From positions 1 to 61,860 of the forward strand of contig NZ_PXWG01000031.1 in the NCBI RefSeq assembly GCF_003011965.1: DNA of 61,860 nucleotides. The letters are read 5' to 3'. Of the stretch, positions 43,715 through 52,137 are shown piece by piece; positions within the stretch are counted from its first letter, which is position 1, and each line of letters opens with the position of its first letter. The translations under genes were made by a program, and so were the position numbers. A model generated the notes under the pieces. It was not told the origin of the DNA. It did no database searches and was given only the letters and a program-made list of their open reading frames with translations. This DNA comes from Streptosporangium nondiastaticum (lineage in GTDB: Bacteria > Actinomycetota > Actinomycetes > Streptomycetales > Streptomycetaceae).

Positions 43715-44689
43715 TCAGGACAGGTGCGTCTTGACCTCGGCGGCGGCCTCGTCGCCGTAGGCCTTGGTGAAGCGCTCCATGAAGTGGCCGCGGCGCAGCT
43801 CGTACTCCTGGGTGCCGAGGGTCTCGATGACCAGGGTGGCGAGCATGCAGCCCAGCTGGGCGGCGCGCTCCAGGGGCAGCTCCCAGGTCAGGCCGGCGAG
43901 GAAGCCCGCGCGGAAGGCGTCGCCGACGCCGGTCGGGTCGACCTTGGCCTCTTCCTGGGCGCAGCCGACCTCGATGACGGGCTCGCCCTTGCGCTCGATG
44001 CGCACGCCCTGCGCACCGAGGGTGGTGATGCGGGTGCCCACCTTGGCCAGGATCTCGTCCCCGGACCAGCCGGTCTTGGACTCGATGAGGGCCTTCTCGT
44101 ACTCGTTGGTGAAGAGGTACGTGGCGCCCTCGACGAGGACGCGGATGTCGTCGCCGTCCATGCGGGCCAGCTGCTGGGAGGGGTCGGCGGCGAAGGGGAT
44201 GCCCCGGGAGCGGCACTCCTCGGTGTGGCGGATCATCGCCTCGGGGTCGTCGGCGCCGATCAGGACCAGGTCGAGGCCGCCGACGCGGTCGGCGACGGGC
44301 TGCAGCTCGATCTGGCGGGCCTCGCTCATCGCGCCGGTGTAGAAGGACGCGATCTGGTTGTGGTCGGTGTCCGTGGTGCAGACGAAGCGGGCCGTGTGCA
44401 GCACCTCGGAGATGCGGACCGAGTCGGTGTCCACGCCGTGCCGCTCCAGCCAGGCGCGGTACTCGGCGAAGTCGGCGCCGGCGGCGCCGATCAGGATCGG
44501 GCGCAGGCCGAGCAGGCCCATGCCGAAGCAGATGTTGGGGGCGACACCGCCGCGGCGGACGTCGAGTTCGTCGACGAGGAAGGACAGCGAGACGGTGTGC
44601 AGCTGGTCCGCCACGAGCTGATCGGCGAAACGGCCGGGGAACGTCATCAGATGGTCAGTGGCGATGGAGCCGGTGACTGCGATACGCAC
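43715..44689 (-). CDS. adoK: PfkB-family sugar/adenosine kinase, probable adenosine kinase
   Basis: 324 residues from GTG 44689. PfkB marks are RRGGVAPNICFGMGLLG (the N-terminal substrate motif) and DPTGVGDAFRAGFLAGL, with the catalytic Asp and anion hole. FTNEYEKALIESKTGW is a middle segment. The position, a few genes from ctaC and near erpA, matches mycobacterial adenosine kinase (Rv2202c), which is close to ctaC (Rv2200c) and a HesB gene (Rv2204c), recalled from memory. The reaction would be adenosine + ATP to AMP. A ribokinase or fructokinase role is less likely but cannot be excluded. Confidence 0.85.
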   Translation of the reverse strand: MRIAVTGSIATDHLMTFPGRFADQLVADQLHTVSLSFLVDELDVRRGGVAPNICFGMGLLGLRPILIGAAGADFAEYRAWLERHGVDTDSVRISEVLHTARFVCTTDTDHNQIASFYTGAMSEARQIELQPVADRVGGLDLVLIGADDPEAMIRHTEECRSRGIPFAADPSQQLARMDGDDIRVLVEGATYLFTNEYEKALIESKTGWSGDEILAKVGTRITTLGAQGVRIERKGEPVIEVGCAQEEAKVDPTGVGDAFRAGFLAGLTWELPLERAAQLGCMLATLVIETLGTQEYELRRGHFMERFTKAYGDEAAAEVKTHLS

Positions 44690-44852
44690 GGCGGTTCTGC
44701 TCCTGCGGGGGCGAGGTGACGGGGATCAGGACGAGCCACACCACGCTACCGGGTCCGGAATTCGCACCTGCGTACAGTTTCGGCCATCGTCCGGACAAAA
44801 TTACCAAATAGTAGCCCTTTCATCGTGCGTTGCGGGTGCATACGGTGCCGCT

Positions 44853-45068
44853 ATGCCGAACCCTGTGAAGGACGTCACTTTTAGCGAGTACGAGCCCGAG
44901 TCGCTGGCGGAGCTGCGCGGGCTGTGCGCACGGATGTCGCCGCACTGGACGGGATCGCCGGGGCAGGGGCGGCCGGCCGTGGCCGTTCCGCCCTCGCTGA
45001 TCAGGGGCGTCTCGGTGCCGGCGGGGTCTGCGCGGCTGATCGACGGGATGTCGGAGTACGGCGACTGA
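44853..45068 (+). CDS. Small conserved hypothetical protein
   Basis: 71 residues from ATG 44853. It begins MPNPVKDVTFSEYEPESLAE and ends in a short PSLIRGVSVPAGSARLIDGM region. It has no membrane segment or signal and no known motif. TACGGT 6 bases before the ATG looks like a -10 box, so the mRNA may be leaderless. It faces away from adoK and is followed by the gene for a secreted protein 123 bases downstream. Function unknown; coding status is supported by length and codon bias. Confidence 0.6.
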   Translation: MPNPVKDVTFSEYEPESLAELRGLCARMSPHWTGSPGQGRPAVAVPPSLIRGVSVPAGSARLIDGMSEYGD

Positions 45069-45191
45069 CGCTCCCGTTCCGGCCCTGCCGCGGCCGGGTG
45101 GAACCGCTCGCTCCTGTGCTCCGTCCAAGCCGCGTCCCCTTCCCGGGGGATGCGGCGCTACGGACATTGGGCGGAGTGAAGGAGCGATGTG

Positions 45192-46718
45192 GTGAGCACC
45201 GAGGGCGGCAGCCCCGAAGGCAAGCAGCAGCGGAAGCGTTCACGGCTCGCGGTCGCCTCGGTGGCGGCGGCGGTGCTGCTGGCCGGTGGCGGCGGTGCGT
45301 ACTGGGCCGCCACGGCGTCGGAGGGCGACGGCGGCAAGGGCGGTGGTGCGCCGGGCGGTGACGGCTCCCCGCCGCCCCTCGCGCTGGACGCCCCGGCCGG
45401 CGGCGGGCCCACCGGGCCCTCGCAGGGCATCGCGGTGGGCGAGCCGGACCCGGGCGGCGTGCGCTACCGCGCCGAGGGGAAGCTGCCCGACGGGCCGCGG
45501 ACGGCGGCGGTCCGGCTGTCGCAGGGCGAGGTGGGCCGCGCGGAGGTGGCCTCCCTCGCCGCGGCCCTGCACGTGTCCGGCACCCCTCAGCTGGAGGGCG
45601 AGACCTGGCGGGTGGGCGGCCCGCCCGGGGCGGACGAACCGGTCCTGCAGGTGGCCCGCAAGGGCCCCGGCAACTGGTCCTTCGCGCGCTACGGCAACCC
45701 CGGCAAGGGGTGCGTGCACCCGCCGGGCTCGGGGCCGCGCACGGACCCCGACGCGGAGCTGTCCCCGGCCGCGCCCGCGAGCTGCCCGCAGCAGGAGGGG
45801 CCGGCCTCGGACGGGCAGCCGCCCGTGCCGGAGGAGAAGGCGAAGAGCGTCGCCGCGCCCGTCCTGAAGGCGCTCGGCCAGGACGACTCCAAGATCGACG
45901 CCTCGGGGCTCTTCGGTGCCGTGCGGACGGTCAACGCCGATCCCGTCCTGGACGGCCTGCCGGTCTTCGGCTGGCGGACGACGCTGGCGGTCGGCTCGGA
46001 CGGCCAGCTCGTACGGGGCAGCGGCCAGCTGCAGGTTCCGCCGAAGGGGGCGACGTACCCGCTGGTGACGGCCGACGAGGCGCTGAAGGAGCTCAACAAG
46101 GGCGGCGGCGGACGACCCGTGATCGGCGGCTGCGCCACACCCGTCCCGCACGGCGACGCGGAGGCGAACGGGGACGGGGCGCGCGGCTTCGCGGTGCCCT
46201 GCCCGCCGAAGGCCCCGCCGCGCGAGCCCGCGACGGTGACCGGTGCCGCGCTCGGCCTCTCGGCGCAGTCGGTGGCCGGGCGGCAGGCGCTGGTGCCGTC
46301 GTGGCTGTTCCAGGTGCGTCTGCCGGGCGCGGAGAAGGGGGCGTCGATCACCGTGGCGCAGCCTGCCGTGGACCCGGAGTTCCTGGTGCGCCACTCCCCC
46401 GGCCCGGACCGTTCGGAGAGCCCGGGGAAGGGCACGCCGAAGTCGGTTCCGGTGCACGTGGAGTCGTACAGCGTGGACGGGAAGGAGCTCGTCCTGCACT
46501 TCTGGGGCGGGGTGTGCCGGAATTACGCGGTCTCCGCCGAGCAGTCGGCCGCCGCGGTGACGGTCAAGGTCACCGGGACGGAGAAGCAGCCGGGCCGGGA
46601 GTGCATCCTCATGGCGAAGAAGTTCGACGAGACGGTGACGCTGGACGAGCCGCTGGGCGACCGCAAGGTGGTGGACGCGTCGACGGGCGAGCCCGTGGCG
46701 CGGCAGCAGGAGAAGTGA
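45192..46718 (+). CDS. Secreted or membrane-anchored hypothetical protein
   Basis: 508 residues; GTG 45192 is chosen because AAGGAG ends 7 bases before it (an adjacent GTG at 45189 is too close). A single hydrophobic segment (about 18-42) acts as signal or anchor. A Gly/Pro/Ala-rich stretch (43-80) precedes a large extracytoplasmic region. EKAKSVAAPVLKALGQDDSK-to-AVRTVNADPVLDGLPVFGW, near the middle, recalls cell-wall-associated repeats, and there are several Cys that could form disulfides. No enzyme motif is visible. It stands alone, between a small ORF and erpA. Confidence 0.75.
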   Translation: MSTEGGSPEGKQQRKRSRLAVASVAAAVLLAGGGGAYWAATASEGDGGKGGGAPGGDGSPPPLALDAPAGGGPTGPSQGIAVGEPDPGGVRYRAEGKLPDGPRTAAVRLSQGEVGRAEVASLAAALHVSGTPQLEGETWRVGGPPGADEPVLQVARKGPGNWSFARYGNPGKGCVHPPGSGPRTDPDAELSPAAPASCPQQEGPASDGQPPVPEEKAKSVAAPVLKALGQDDSKIDASGLFGAVRTVNADPVLDGLPVFGWRTTLAVGSDGQLVRGSGQLQVPPKGATYPLVTADEALKELNKGGGGRPVIGGCATPVPHGDAEANGDGARGFAVPCPPKAPPREPATVTGAALGLSAQSVAGRQALVPSWLFQVRLPGAEKGASITVAQPAVDPEFLVRHSPGPDRSESPGKGTPKSVPVHVESYSVDGKELVLHFWGGVCRNYAVSAEQSAAAVTVKVTGTEKQPGRECILMAKKFDETVTLDEPLGDRKVVDASTGEPVARQQEK

Positions 46719-46737
46719 GCGGAGCCGCACGGCAAAT

Positions 46738-46778
46738 CGCGAAGGCGGTGCCCCCCGGTCGGGGGCACCGCCTTCGCG
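46738..46778. terminator. Bidirectional terminator between the secreted protein gene and erpA
   Basis: Perfect 18-base arms (46738-46755 and 46761-46778) with a 5-base loop lie in the 78-base gap between two convergent genes, one of the longest perfect stems in the window. Confidence 0.88.
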
Positions 46779-46796
46779 GCACAAGCAGGCGACGAC

Positions 46797-47153
46797 TTAG
46801 CTGAAGGAGTCACCGCAGGCGCAGGAACCCGTGGCGTTCGGGTTGTCGATCGTGAAGCCCTGCTTCTCGATGGTGTCGACGAAGTCGATGGAGGCGCCGC
46901 CCAGGTACGGGGCGCTCATGCGGTCCGTGACGACCTTGACGCCGTCGAAGTCCTTGACGACGTCACCGTCGAGCGAGCGCTCGTCGAAGAAGAGCTGGTA
47001 GCGCAGGCCGGAGCAACCGCCGGGCTGGACGGCGACGCGGAGCGCGAGGTCGTCACGGCCTTCCTGCTCCAGCAGGCTCTTGACCTTGGCGGCGGCGGCG
47101 TCGGACAGGAGGATGCCGTCGCTCACAGTGGTCTTCTCGTCCTGAACGGACAT
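46797..47153 (-). CDS. erpA: Iron-sulfur cluster insertion protein ErpA (HesB/IscA type)
   Basis: 118 residues from ATG 47153 with GGAG upstream. The three conserved cysteines are in VQPGGCSGLRYQL and the C-terminal GSCACGDSF. DFVDTIEKQGFTIDNPNA is also typical. A-type carriers hold and pass on Fe-S clusters. It is divergent from nadA, a [4Fe-4S] enzyme, and could supply it. In mycobacteria the homologue is also near the ctaC-adenosine kinase region. An upstream extension to 47264 has no family support. Confidence 0.92.
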   Translation of the reverse strand: MSVQDEKTTVSDGILLSDAAAAKVKSLLEQEGRDDLALRVAVQPGGCSGLRYQLFFDERSLDGDVVKDFDGVKVVTDRMSAPYLGGASIDFVDTIEKQGFTIDNPNATGSCACGDSFS

Positions 47154-47307
47154 CTGCTTCACTCCCGGGTTTGGTGCGGACTGCTTGCCCTCGGCTGCAA
47201 CCGCCGGTCTCCCGGATTCATTCCGGGTCTGCTGCGGTGTTTTCCGCCTTTCATGCTCGCACACCCCGCGCCGGATCGGGAATGTGTCACATCGACGCGA
47301 TCACCAT

Positions 47308-47320
47308 CGTCAAACTGACG
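47308..47320. promoter_or_regulatory. nadA operator 1
   Basis: CGTCAAACTGACG has perfect 5-base arms around AAC. It lies 10 bases upstream of the probable -10 box, over the -35 region. An identical-arm copy is 34 bases downstream. A repressor binding both would cover the promoter. Confidence 0.55.
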
Positions 47321-47329
47321 CGAAGCAGT

Positions 47330-47335
47330 TATGAT
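47330..47335 (+). promoter_or_regulatory. Probable nadA -10 box
   Basis: TATGAT fits the -10 consensus and stands in an AT-rich stretch rare in this genome. It lies between the two palindromes, putting the transcript start near 47342, within operator 2. Confidence 0.5.
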
Positions 47336-47341
47336 AGATAG

Positions 47342-47354
47342 CGTCATTTTGACG
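47342..47354. promoter_or_regulatory. nadA operator 2
   Basis: CGTCATTTTGACG has the same perfect CGTCA-N3-TGACG form as operator 1. It overlaps the expected transcription start of nadA. The centre-to-centre distance of 34 bases is close to three helical turns. Confidence 0.55.
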
Positions 47355-47400
47355 ACAAGGCCCTTCCCGGCCGTCCCGCAGAACAGAAAGGGTGCGTGAC

Positions 47401-48588
47401 GTGACCACCGCCCAGCCCTTGGACTTCCAGGCCCCCGCTCCCTCGCCGCTCGCGCTCCTGCTGCTCGGCCGCGAGGCCGACCCGAAGAGCGAGCGGGGCG
47501 TGGAGTGCCCCGGCGACCTGCCGGCGCCCTCCGACCCGGACCTGGTGGAGCGCGCCCGAGCGGCCAAGGCGAAGCTCGGGGACAAGGTCTTCGTGCTCGG
47601 CCACCACTACCAGCGCGACGAGGTCATCGAGTTCGCGGACGTGACCGGGGACTCCTTCAAGCTCGCCCGCGACGCGGCCGCCCGCCCGGACGCCGAGTAC
47701 ATCGTCTTCTGCGGCGTGCACTTCATGGCCGAGTCCGCGGACATCCTCACCACCCACGACCAGCAGGTCGTCCTGCCGGACCTCGCGGCCGGCTGCTCGA
47801 TGGCCGACATGGCCACCGCCGAGCAGGTCGCCGAGTGCTGGGACGTGCTGACCGAGGCGGGCGTCGCGGACGTGACCGTCCCCGTCTCGTACATGAACTC
47901 CTCGGCCGACATCAAGGCCTTCACCGGCAAGCACGGCGGCACGATCTGCACCTCCTCGAACGCCGAGCGGGCGCTGACCTGGGCCTTCGAGCAGGGCGAG
48001 AAGGTTCTCTTCCTGCCGGACCAGCACCTCGGCCGCAACACCGCCGTCCGCGACCTGGGGATGTCCCTGGAGGACTGCGTCGTCTACAACCCGCACAAGC
48101 CGAACGGCGGCCTGACCGCCGAGGAGCTGCGCGGCGCGAAGATGATCCTGTGGCGCGGGCACTGCTCCGTGCACGGCCGCTTCTCGCTCGACTCGGTCAA
48201 CGACGTGCGCGAGCGCATCCCGGGCGTCAACGTCCTGGTGCACCCCGAGTGCAAGCACGAGGTCGTGGCCGCGGCCGACTACGTCGGCTCGACGGAGTAC
48301 ATCATCAAGACCCTGGAGGCGGCCCCCGCCGGCTCCAAGTGGGCCATCGGCACGGAGCTGAACCTGGTCCGGCGCCTGGCGAATCGATTCGCCAGTGAGG
48401 GCAAGGAGATCGTCTTCCTCGACAAGACGGTGTGCTTCTGCTCGACCATGAACCGGATCGACCTGCCGCACCTGGTGTGGGCGCTGGAGTCCCTCGCGGA
48501 CGGCAAGGTCGTCAACCGGATCGAGGTCGACCCGGAGGTGGCCGCGTTCTCGAAGCTGGCGCTGGAGCGGATGCTGGCGCTGCCGTAG
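47401..48588 (+). CDS. nadA: Quinolinate synthase
   Basis: 395 residues from GTG 47401, with GAAAGGG 8 bases upstream; GTG 47392 overlaps that site. Quinolinate synthase marks are VLGHHYQRDEVIEFAD, VFCGVHFMAE (first cluster Cys), ICTSSNA, LFLPDQHLGRN, a VHPECKHEV segment and VCFCSTMNRIDLPHL. The three cluster cysteines bind a [4Fe-4S] that converts iminoaspartate and DHAP to quinolinate in de novo NAD synthesis. nadB and nadC are not adjacent here. Twin operators at the promoter imply tight control. Confidence 0.95.
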   Translation: MTTAQPLDFQAPAPSPLALLLLGREADPKSERGVECPGDLPAPSDPDLVERARAAKAKLGDKVFVLGHHYQRDEVIEFADVTGDSFKLARDAAARPDAEYIVFCGVHFMAESADILTTHDQQVVLPDLAAGCSMADMATAEQVAECWDVLTEAGVADVTVPVSYMNSSADIKAFTGKHGGTICTSSNAERALTWAFEQGEKVLFLPDQHLGRNTAVRDLGMSLEDCVVYNPHKPNGGLTAEELRGAKMILWRGHCSVHGRFSLDSVNDVRERIPGVNVLVHPECKHEVVAAADYVGSTEYIIKTLEAAPAGSKWAIGTELNLVRRLANRFASEGKEIVFLDKTVCFCSTMNRIDLPHLVWALESLADGKVVNRIEVDPEVAAFSKLALERMLALP

Positions 48589-48596
48589 CGGTGACC

Positions 48597-48625
48597 GCCG
48601 CCGGAGCGGGCCCCGCTCCGGCGGC
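48597..48625. terminator. Hairpin terminator between nadA and the response regulator gene
   Basis: GCCGCCGGAGC and GCTCCGGCGGC arms surround a short GC centre, 9 bases after the nadA stop and 28 bases past the response-regulator stop on the other strand. Confidence 0.75.
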
Positions 48626-48652
48626 CGGACCTCACGGCTGGTCCACTACCCC

Positions 48653-49363
48653 TTAGGGCTGGTCCGCCCTCGGCCGGACCAGGCCCGACTCGTAGGCGAT
48701 GACCACGAGTTGGGCCCGGTCCCGCGCCCCGAGCTTCGCCATCGCACGGTTGACGTGCGTCTTGACGGTGAGCGGGCTGACCTCCAGCCGCTCGCCGATC
48801 TCGTCGTTGGACAGCCCGCCCGCGACGTGCACGAGCACCTCCCGCTCCCGCCCCGTGAGCGCGTCCAGCCGGGCGGGCCGGCCGCCCTCCGGCCGCGCGG
48901 ACTCGCCCGGCTGGGCGAGGAACCGCGCGATGAGCCCCTTCGTCGCCGCGGGCGACAGCAGCGCCTCCCCCGCCCGCGCCACCCGGATCGCTGCCAGCAG
49001 CTCCTCCGGCTCGGCGCCCTTGCCGAGGAAGCCCGAGGCGCCCGCCCGGAGCGACTGCACCACGTACTCGTCGACCTCGAAGGTCGTCAGCATCACCACG
49101 CGCACGTCCGCGAGGGCCGGGTCCGAGCAGATGGCCCGGGTCGCGGTCAGGCCGTCCGTGCCCGGCATCCGGATGTCCATCAGGACCACGTCCGGGGCGT
49201 GCCGCCGGGCCAGTTCGAGGGCCTCCGCGCCGTCGGCGGCCTCCCCCACGACGGTCATGTCCGGCTCGGAGTTCACCAGGACGCGGAACGCGCTGCGCAG
49301 GAGGGCCTGGTCGTCGGCGAGGAGGACCTTGATGACGGGGGCGGGGCGCTCGGGATCAGCCAT
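48653..49363 (-). CDS. NarL/LuxR-type response regulator (no adjacent kinase)
   Basis: 236 residues from ATG 49363 (an upstream in-frame TTG at 49372 is an alternative). The receiver has LLADDQ, phospho-acceptor Asp63 in VVLMDIRMPG, and the Lys in GFLGKGAE. The C-terminal LuxR helix-turn-helix is LTGREREVLVHVAGGL to SPLTVKTHVNRAMAKL. No histidine kinase is next to it. The window's only unpaired NarL-type sensor kinase is 6 kb away at 55334 on the other strand, downstream of pspA, and may be its partner. Confidence 0.86.
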   Translation of the reverse strand: MADPERPAPVIKVLLADDQALLRSAFRVLVNSEPDMTVVGEAADGAEALELARRHAPDVVLMDIRMPGTDGLTATRAICSDPALADVRVVMLTTFEVDEYVVQSLRAGASGFLGKGAEPEELLAAIRVARAGEALLSPAATKGLIARFLAQPGESARPEGGRPARLDALTGREREVLVHVAGGLSNDEIGERLEVSPLTVKTHVNRAMAKLGARDRAQLVVIAYESGLVRPRADQP

Positions 49364-49385
49364 GGGCCCCAAGGGTACGGAGCGC

Positions 49386-50603
49386 TCAGCGCAGCGCGAG
49401 CGCCTGCCCCGCCACCACCAGCAGCACGTGTTCGCACTCCCCCGCGACCGCCGTGTTCAGCCGGCCCAGCTCGTCCCGGAAGCGGCGGCCCGACGCCGTC
49501 GCGGGCACGACGCCCGAACCCACCTCGTTGCTCACCAGCACCACCGTGCGCGGCGTCGCCCGCACGGCCGCCACCAGCTCCGCCACGCGCACGGCCAGGG
49601 CGTCCTTGCCGCCGTCGGCCCACGACTCGTCGTCCCACGCGCCCACCGAGTCCATCGCGTCGGTCAGCCACAGCGACAGGCAGTCCAGCAGCAGCGGCGG
49701 CCCTTCGGCAGCCAGCAGGGGTACGAGGTCGGTGGTCTCCGCCGTGCGCCAGGAGCCCGGCCGGCGCTCGCGGTGCAGGGCCACCCGCGCCGCCCAGTCG
49801 GCGTCGCCCGGCCGGGTGCCGCCCGTGGCCACGTAGAGCACCTCGGGGAAGGACTCCAGCCGCCGCTCGGCCTCCACGGACTTGCCGGAGCGGGCGCCGC
49901 CCAGCACCAGGGTGCGCCGCGGCAGGTCCGGTACCGCGTGGTAGTCGCCGACGACGAGCGTGGTGCCGTCGGGCACGGTCCGGGCGCCCGCCGCGGCGAG
50001 CTGCCGGTGCAGTTCGCGGCCGGGCGGCACGTCGTGGTCGACGTGGACGGCGATCACGTCCGTCGTGGCCGTGATGGCGCCCGCCGCGCGCAGCCGGGCG
50101 AGGGCGTCCGGCCGGCCGATCACGTCGAGCAGCACCATGTCGTAGCGGACGCCCGGGGCGGACCCGTGGCCCGGGCCGTTGTTCAGGCCTGCGGGAGCCG
50201 CGCCCGGCGGCAGGTAGAGCAGGCGCTCGCCGTCCGCGGCGGTCACCTCGTAGCCCGTGCCGGGGGCGTCCAGGGCGACCGCGCGGATCCGGTGGCCGCT
50301 GATCACGGCCAGCTCGCGGCCGTCCGGCACCCGGCCGGGCGCGGGCAGGCCCGCCGGGAACTCGACGGCGGGCCCGTCGTGCGGGTGGGAGAGCAGGACC
50401 TGCCGGACGCCGGCGATGGACCGGCCCGCGCGGGCGGCGGCGAACGCCGGCCCGGGGGTGAGGTCCAGCAGCAGCGCCCCGTCGACGAGGACCGCGGTCG
50501 CGGCCCGCGCCTCGTCGCCGACGGCGGTGGCACAGGACGCGCAGGGGCAGTCGGGGCGCGGCAGCCCGTCGGGGGCTCCGGTGCCGAGCAGTGTCAGTTC
50601 CAC
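49386..50603 (-). CDS. cobU: PhnP-like metallo-beta-lactamase-fold domain fused to adenosylcobinamide kinase CobU
   Basis: 405 residues from GTG 50603. Residues ~1-220 resemble the PhnP/MBL fold: LTLLGTGAPDG, a DCPCASC cysteine cluster, and LLSHPHDGP (HxHD without the usual following His), so metal binding may be incomplete. From ~230, LGGARSGKS is the Walker A of CobU, followed by YVATGG and VLVSNEVGSGVVP. CobU phosphorylates adenosylcobinamide and transfers GMP to it. cobT and cobS are in this window, so the salvage pathway is largely here. Why the two domains are joined is not known. Confidence 0.87.
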   Translation of the reverse strand: MELTLLGTGAPDGLPRPDCPCASCATAVGDEARAATAVLVDGALLLDLTPGPAFAAARAGRSIAGVRQVLLSHPHDGPAVEFPAGLPAPGRVPDGRELAVISGHRIRAVALDAPGTGYEVTAADGERLLYLPPGAAPAGLNNGPGHGSAPGVRYDMVLLDVIGRPDALARLRAAGAITATTDVIAVHVDHDVPPGRELHRQLAAAGARTVPDGTTLVVGDYHAVPDLPRRTLVLGGARSGKSVEAERRLESFPEVLYVATGGTRPGDADWAARVALHRERRPGSWRTAETTDLVPLLAAEGPPLLLDCLSLWLTDAMDSVGAWDDESWADGGKDALAVRVAELVAAVRATPRTVVLVSNEVGSGVVPATASGRRFRDELGRLNTAVAGECEHVLLVVAGQALALR

Positions 50604-50730
50604 GCACTGATCGTCTCGCGTCCGCGGGCCGCGGGCGCGCGGGGCTCACCCTTTCTCGCCGAGGGCGGCCCGTTAGGCTGCGCTGCGCAGGACGTATCCA
50701 GGACGTGACACACGACTGACGGAGGCGGAC

Positions 50731-50940
50731 ATGGCGTGGGTGTGGCGGTTCGAGAAGGCCGACGGCACGGCGGTGGAGCCCGCGGTGGAGCCGGAGGAGT
50801 TCAGCACGCAGGGGGACGCCGAGTCGTGGATCGGTGAGATCTGGAAGGAGCTCCTGGACGGCGGCGCCGAGCAGGTCCGGCTCTTCGAGGACGACACGGA
50901 GATCTACACCATGAGCCTGACCGCCGCGACCGAGAGCTGA
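50731..50940 (+). CDS. Small acidic conserved hypothetical protein
   Basis: 69 residues with GGAGG 6 bases before ATG 50731. It begins MAWVWRFEKADG and is rich in Glu, with WIGEIWKELLDGGAEQVRLF at the centre. It has no signal, membrane segment or catalytic motif. A TAGGCT -10-like box is at about 50673. The tight ribosome site and codon bias support a real gene; function is unknown. Confidence 0.75.
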   Translation: MAWVWRFEKADGTAVEPAVEPEEFSTQGDAESWIGEIWKELLDGGAEQVRLFEDDTEIYTMSLTAATES

Positions 50941-50955
50941 GCCGGGCCGGCATGA

Positions 50956-50985
50956 CGCCCGGCGTCCCCGCGGGGGCGCCGGGCG
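50956..50985. terminator. Terminator between the small acidic protein gene and the HtrA-like gene
   Basis: CGCCCGGCG (50956-50964) pairs with CGCCGGGCG (50977-50985), and inner CCCC pairs with GGGG after a one-base bulge. It fills the 48-base gap between two convergent genes. Confidence 0.78.
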
Positions 50986-50988
50986 GTG

Positions 50989-52059
50989 TCACATCTCGCC
51001 GAGGGTGACGGTCGTGCTGCGGGCGGCGCCGTTCCGGTCGTAGGACACCTCGGTTCTGTCGCCGGGCTTGAGGGCGGCGAGCGCCTCGGACAGCGACTGC
51101 ATCGTGGTGATGTCGCTCTTGCCGACGCGGGTGATGACGTCCCCGGCCCGCAGCCCGGCCCGGTCGGCGGGCCCGTTCTGGTTCACGGAGACGACCTCGA
51201 CGCCCGCGGGCGTGAAGTCGGGGCCGACGATGGTGCGCGCGGTGATGCCCAGCGCGGCGCGGCCGGAGTCGGTGACCCGGCCGTTCTTGACGATCTGCCC
51301 GGCGATCGTGCGGACGGTCGCGGCGGGGATCGCGAAGCCGATGCCGGGGGCCGCGCCCTGACCGAGCTGCGGGTCGGTCGCGGCGAGCGTGGGAATGCCG
51401 ATGACCTGGCCCGCGAGGTTGACGAGCGCGCCGCCGCTGTTGCCCGGGTTGATCGCGGCGGACGTCTGCACCATGTTGGCGATGGTGGCGCCCGTGCCGC
51501 CGCCGCTGCGGCCCTCGCTGACCGTGCGGCCGACGGCGGACACGATGCCCTGGGTGACGCTGCTGGACAGGCCGAGCGGATTGCCCATGGCGAGCACGAT
51601 CTGGCCGACCTCGACCTTCGTGGAGTCGCCGAGGGTCGCTGGCTTGAGGGTCTTGGGAACGTCGTCGAGCCGGACGACGGCGAGGTCCTGTTCGGGGTAG
51701 CTGGAGACGAGCCGGGCACCGACGGCCCCGCCGCCGGTGGCCAGGGTGACCTTGAAGGTCTGTGCGGAGCCGACGACGTGGGCGTTGGTGACGATGTCGC
51801 CCTTGTCGTCGTAGACGACGCCGGAGCCGAGGCTGTCGCCCGCGGTGATCTGGACGACGGAGGGCAGGACGTCCTTGACCACCCTCTCGTAGGCGGCCTG
51901 CAGGTCACCGGCCGAACCGGGGACGCCGGGCGCGCCCGAGGCGGCGGGCGGCTCCTTCTGCGACGGACGGGGCGAGGTGGTGGAACAGCCGGCGGTCAGT
52001 GCCGCGGCGCAGACGACGGCGGTCACGAGAAGCGCGACGCGGGCGCGTGGGCCATCCAT
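50989..52059 (-). CDS. HtrA/DegP-like S1C serine protease with PDZ domain (probable lipoprotein)
   Basis: 356 residues from ATG 52059. A short signal peptide ends at AALTAGC, a lipobox-like site with Cys25. The trypsin-like domain has the triad His94 in TNAHVV, Asp125 in EQDLAVV and Ser208 in NPGNSGGALV. A single C-terminal PDZ domain follows (about 270-350, VEVVSVNQNGPADRAGLRAGD). It degrades or processes misfolded extracytoplasmic proteins. The neighbourhood of pspA and a sensor kinase supports an envelope-stress role. Upstream is a 335-base repeat-rich region. Confidence 0.92.
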   Translation of the reverse strand: MDGPRARVALLVTAVVCAAALTAGCSTTSPRPSQKEPPAASGAPGVPGSAGDLQAAYERVVKDVLPSVVQITAGDSLGSGVVYDDKGDIVTNAHVVGSAQTFKVTLATGGGAVGARLVSSYPEQDLAVVRLDDVPKTLKPATLGDSTKVEVGQIVLAMGNPLGLSSSVTQGIVSAVGRTVSEGRSGGGTGATIANMVQTSAAINPGNSGGALVNLAGQVIGIPTLAATDPQLGQGAAPGIGFAIPAATVRTIAGQIVKNGRVTDSGRAALGITARTIVGPDFTPAGVEVVSVNQNGPADRAGLRAGDVITRVGKSDITTMQSLSEALAALKPGDRTEVSYDRNGAARSTTVTLGEM

Positions 52060-52137
52060 GCTCGGAGTATCGCCCGCGCCGGGGCGGCCTGTCCCGGCGA
52101 ACGGCTCCAACAAGGGGTACAGGGACCTGTGCAGTCG

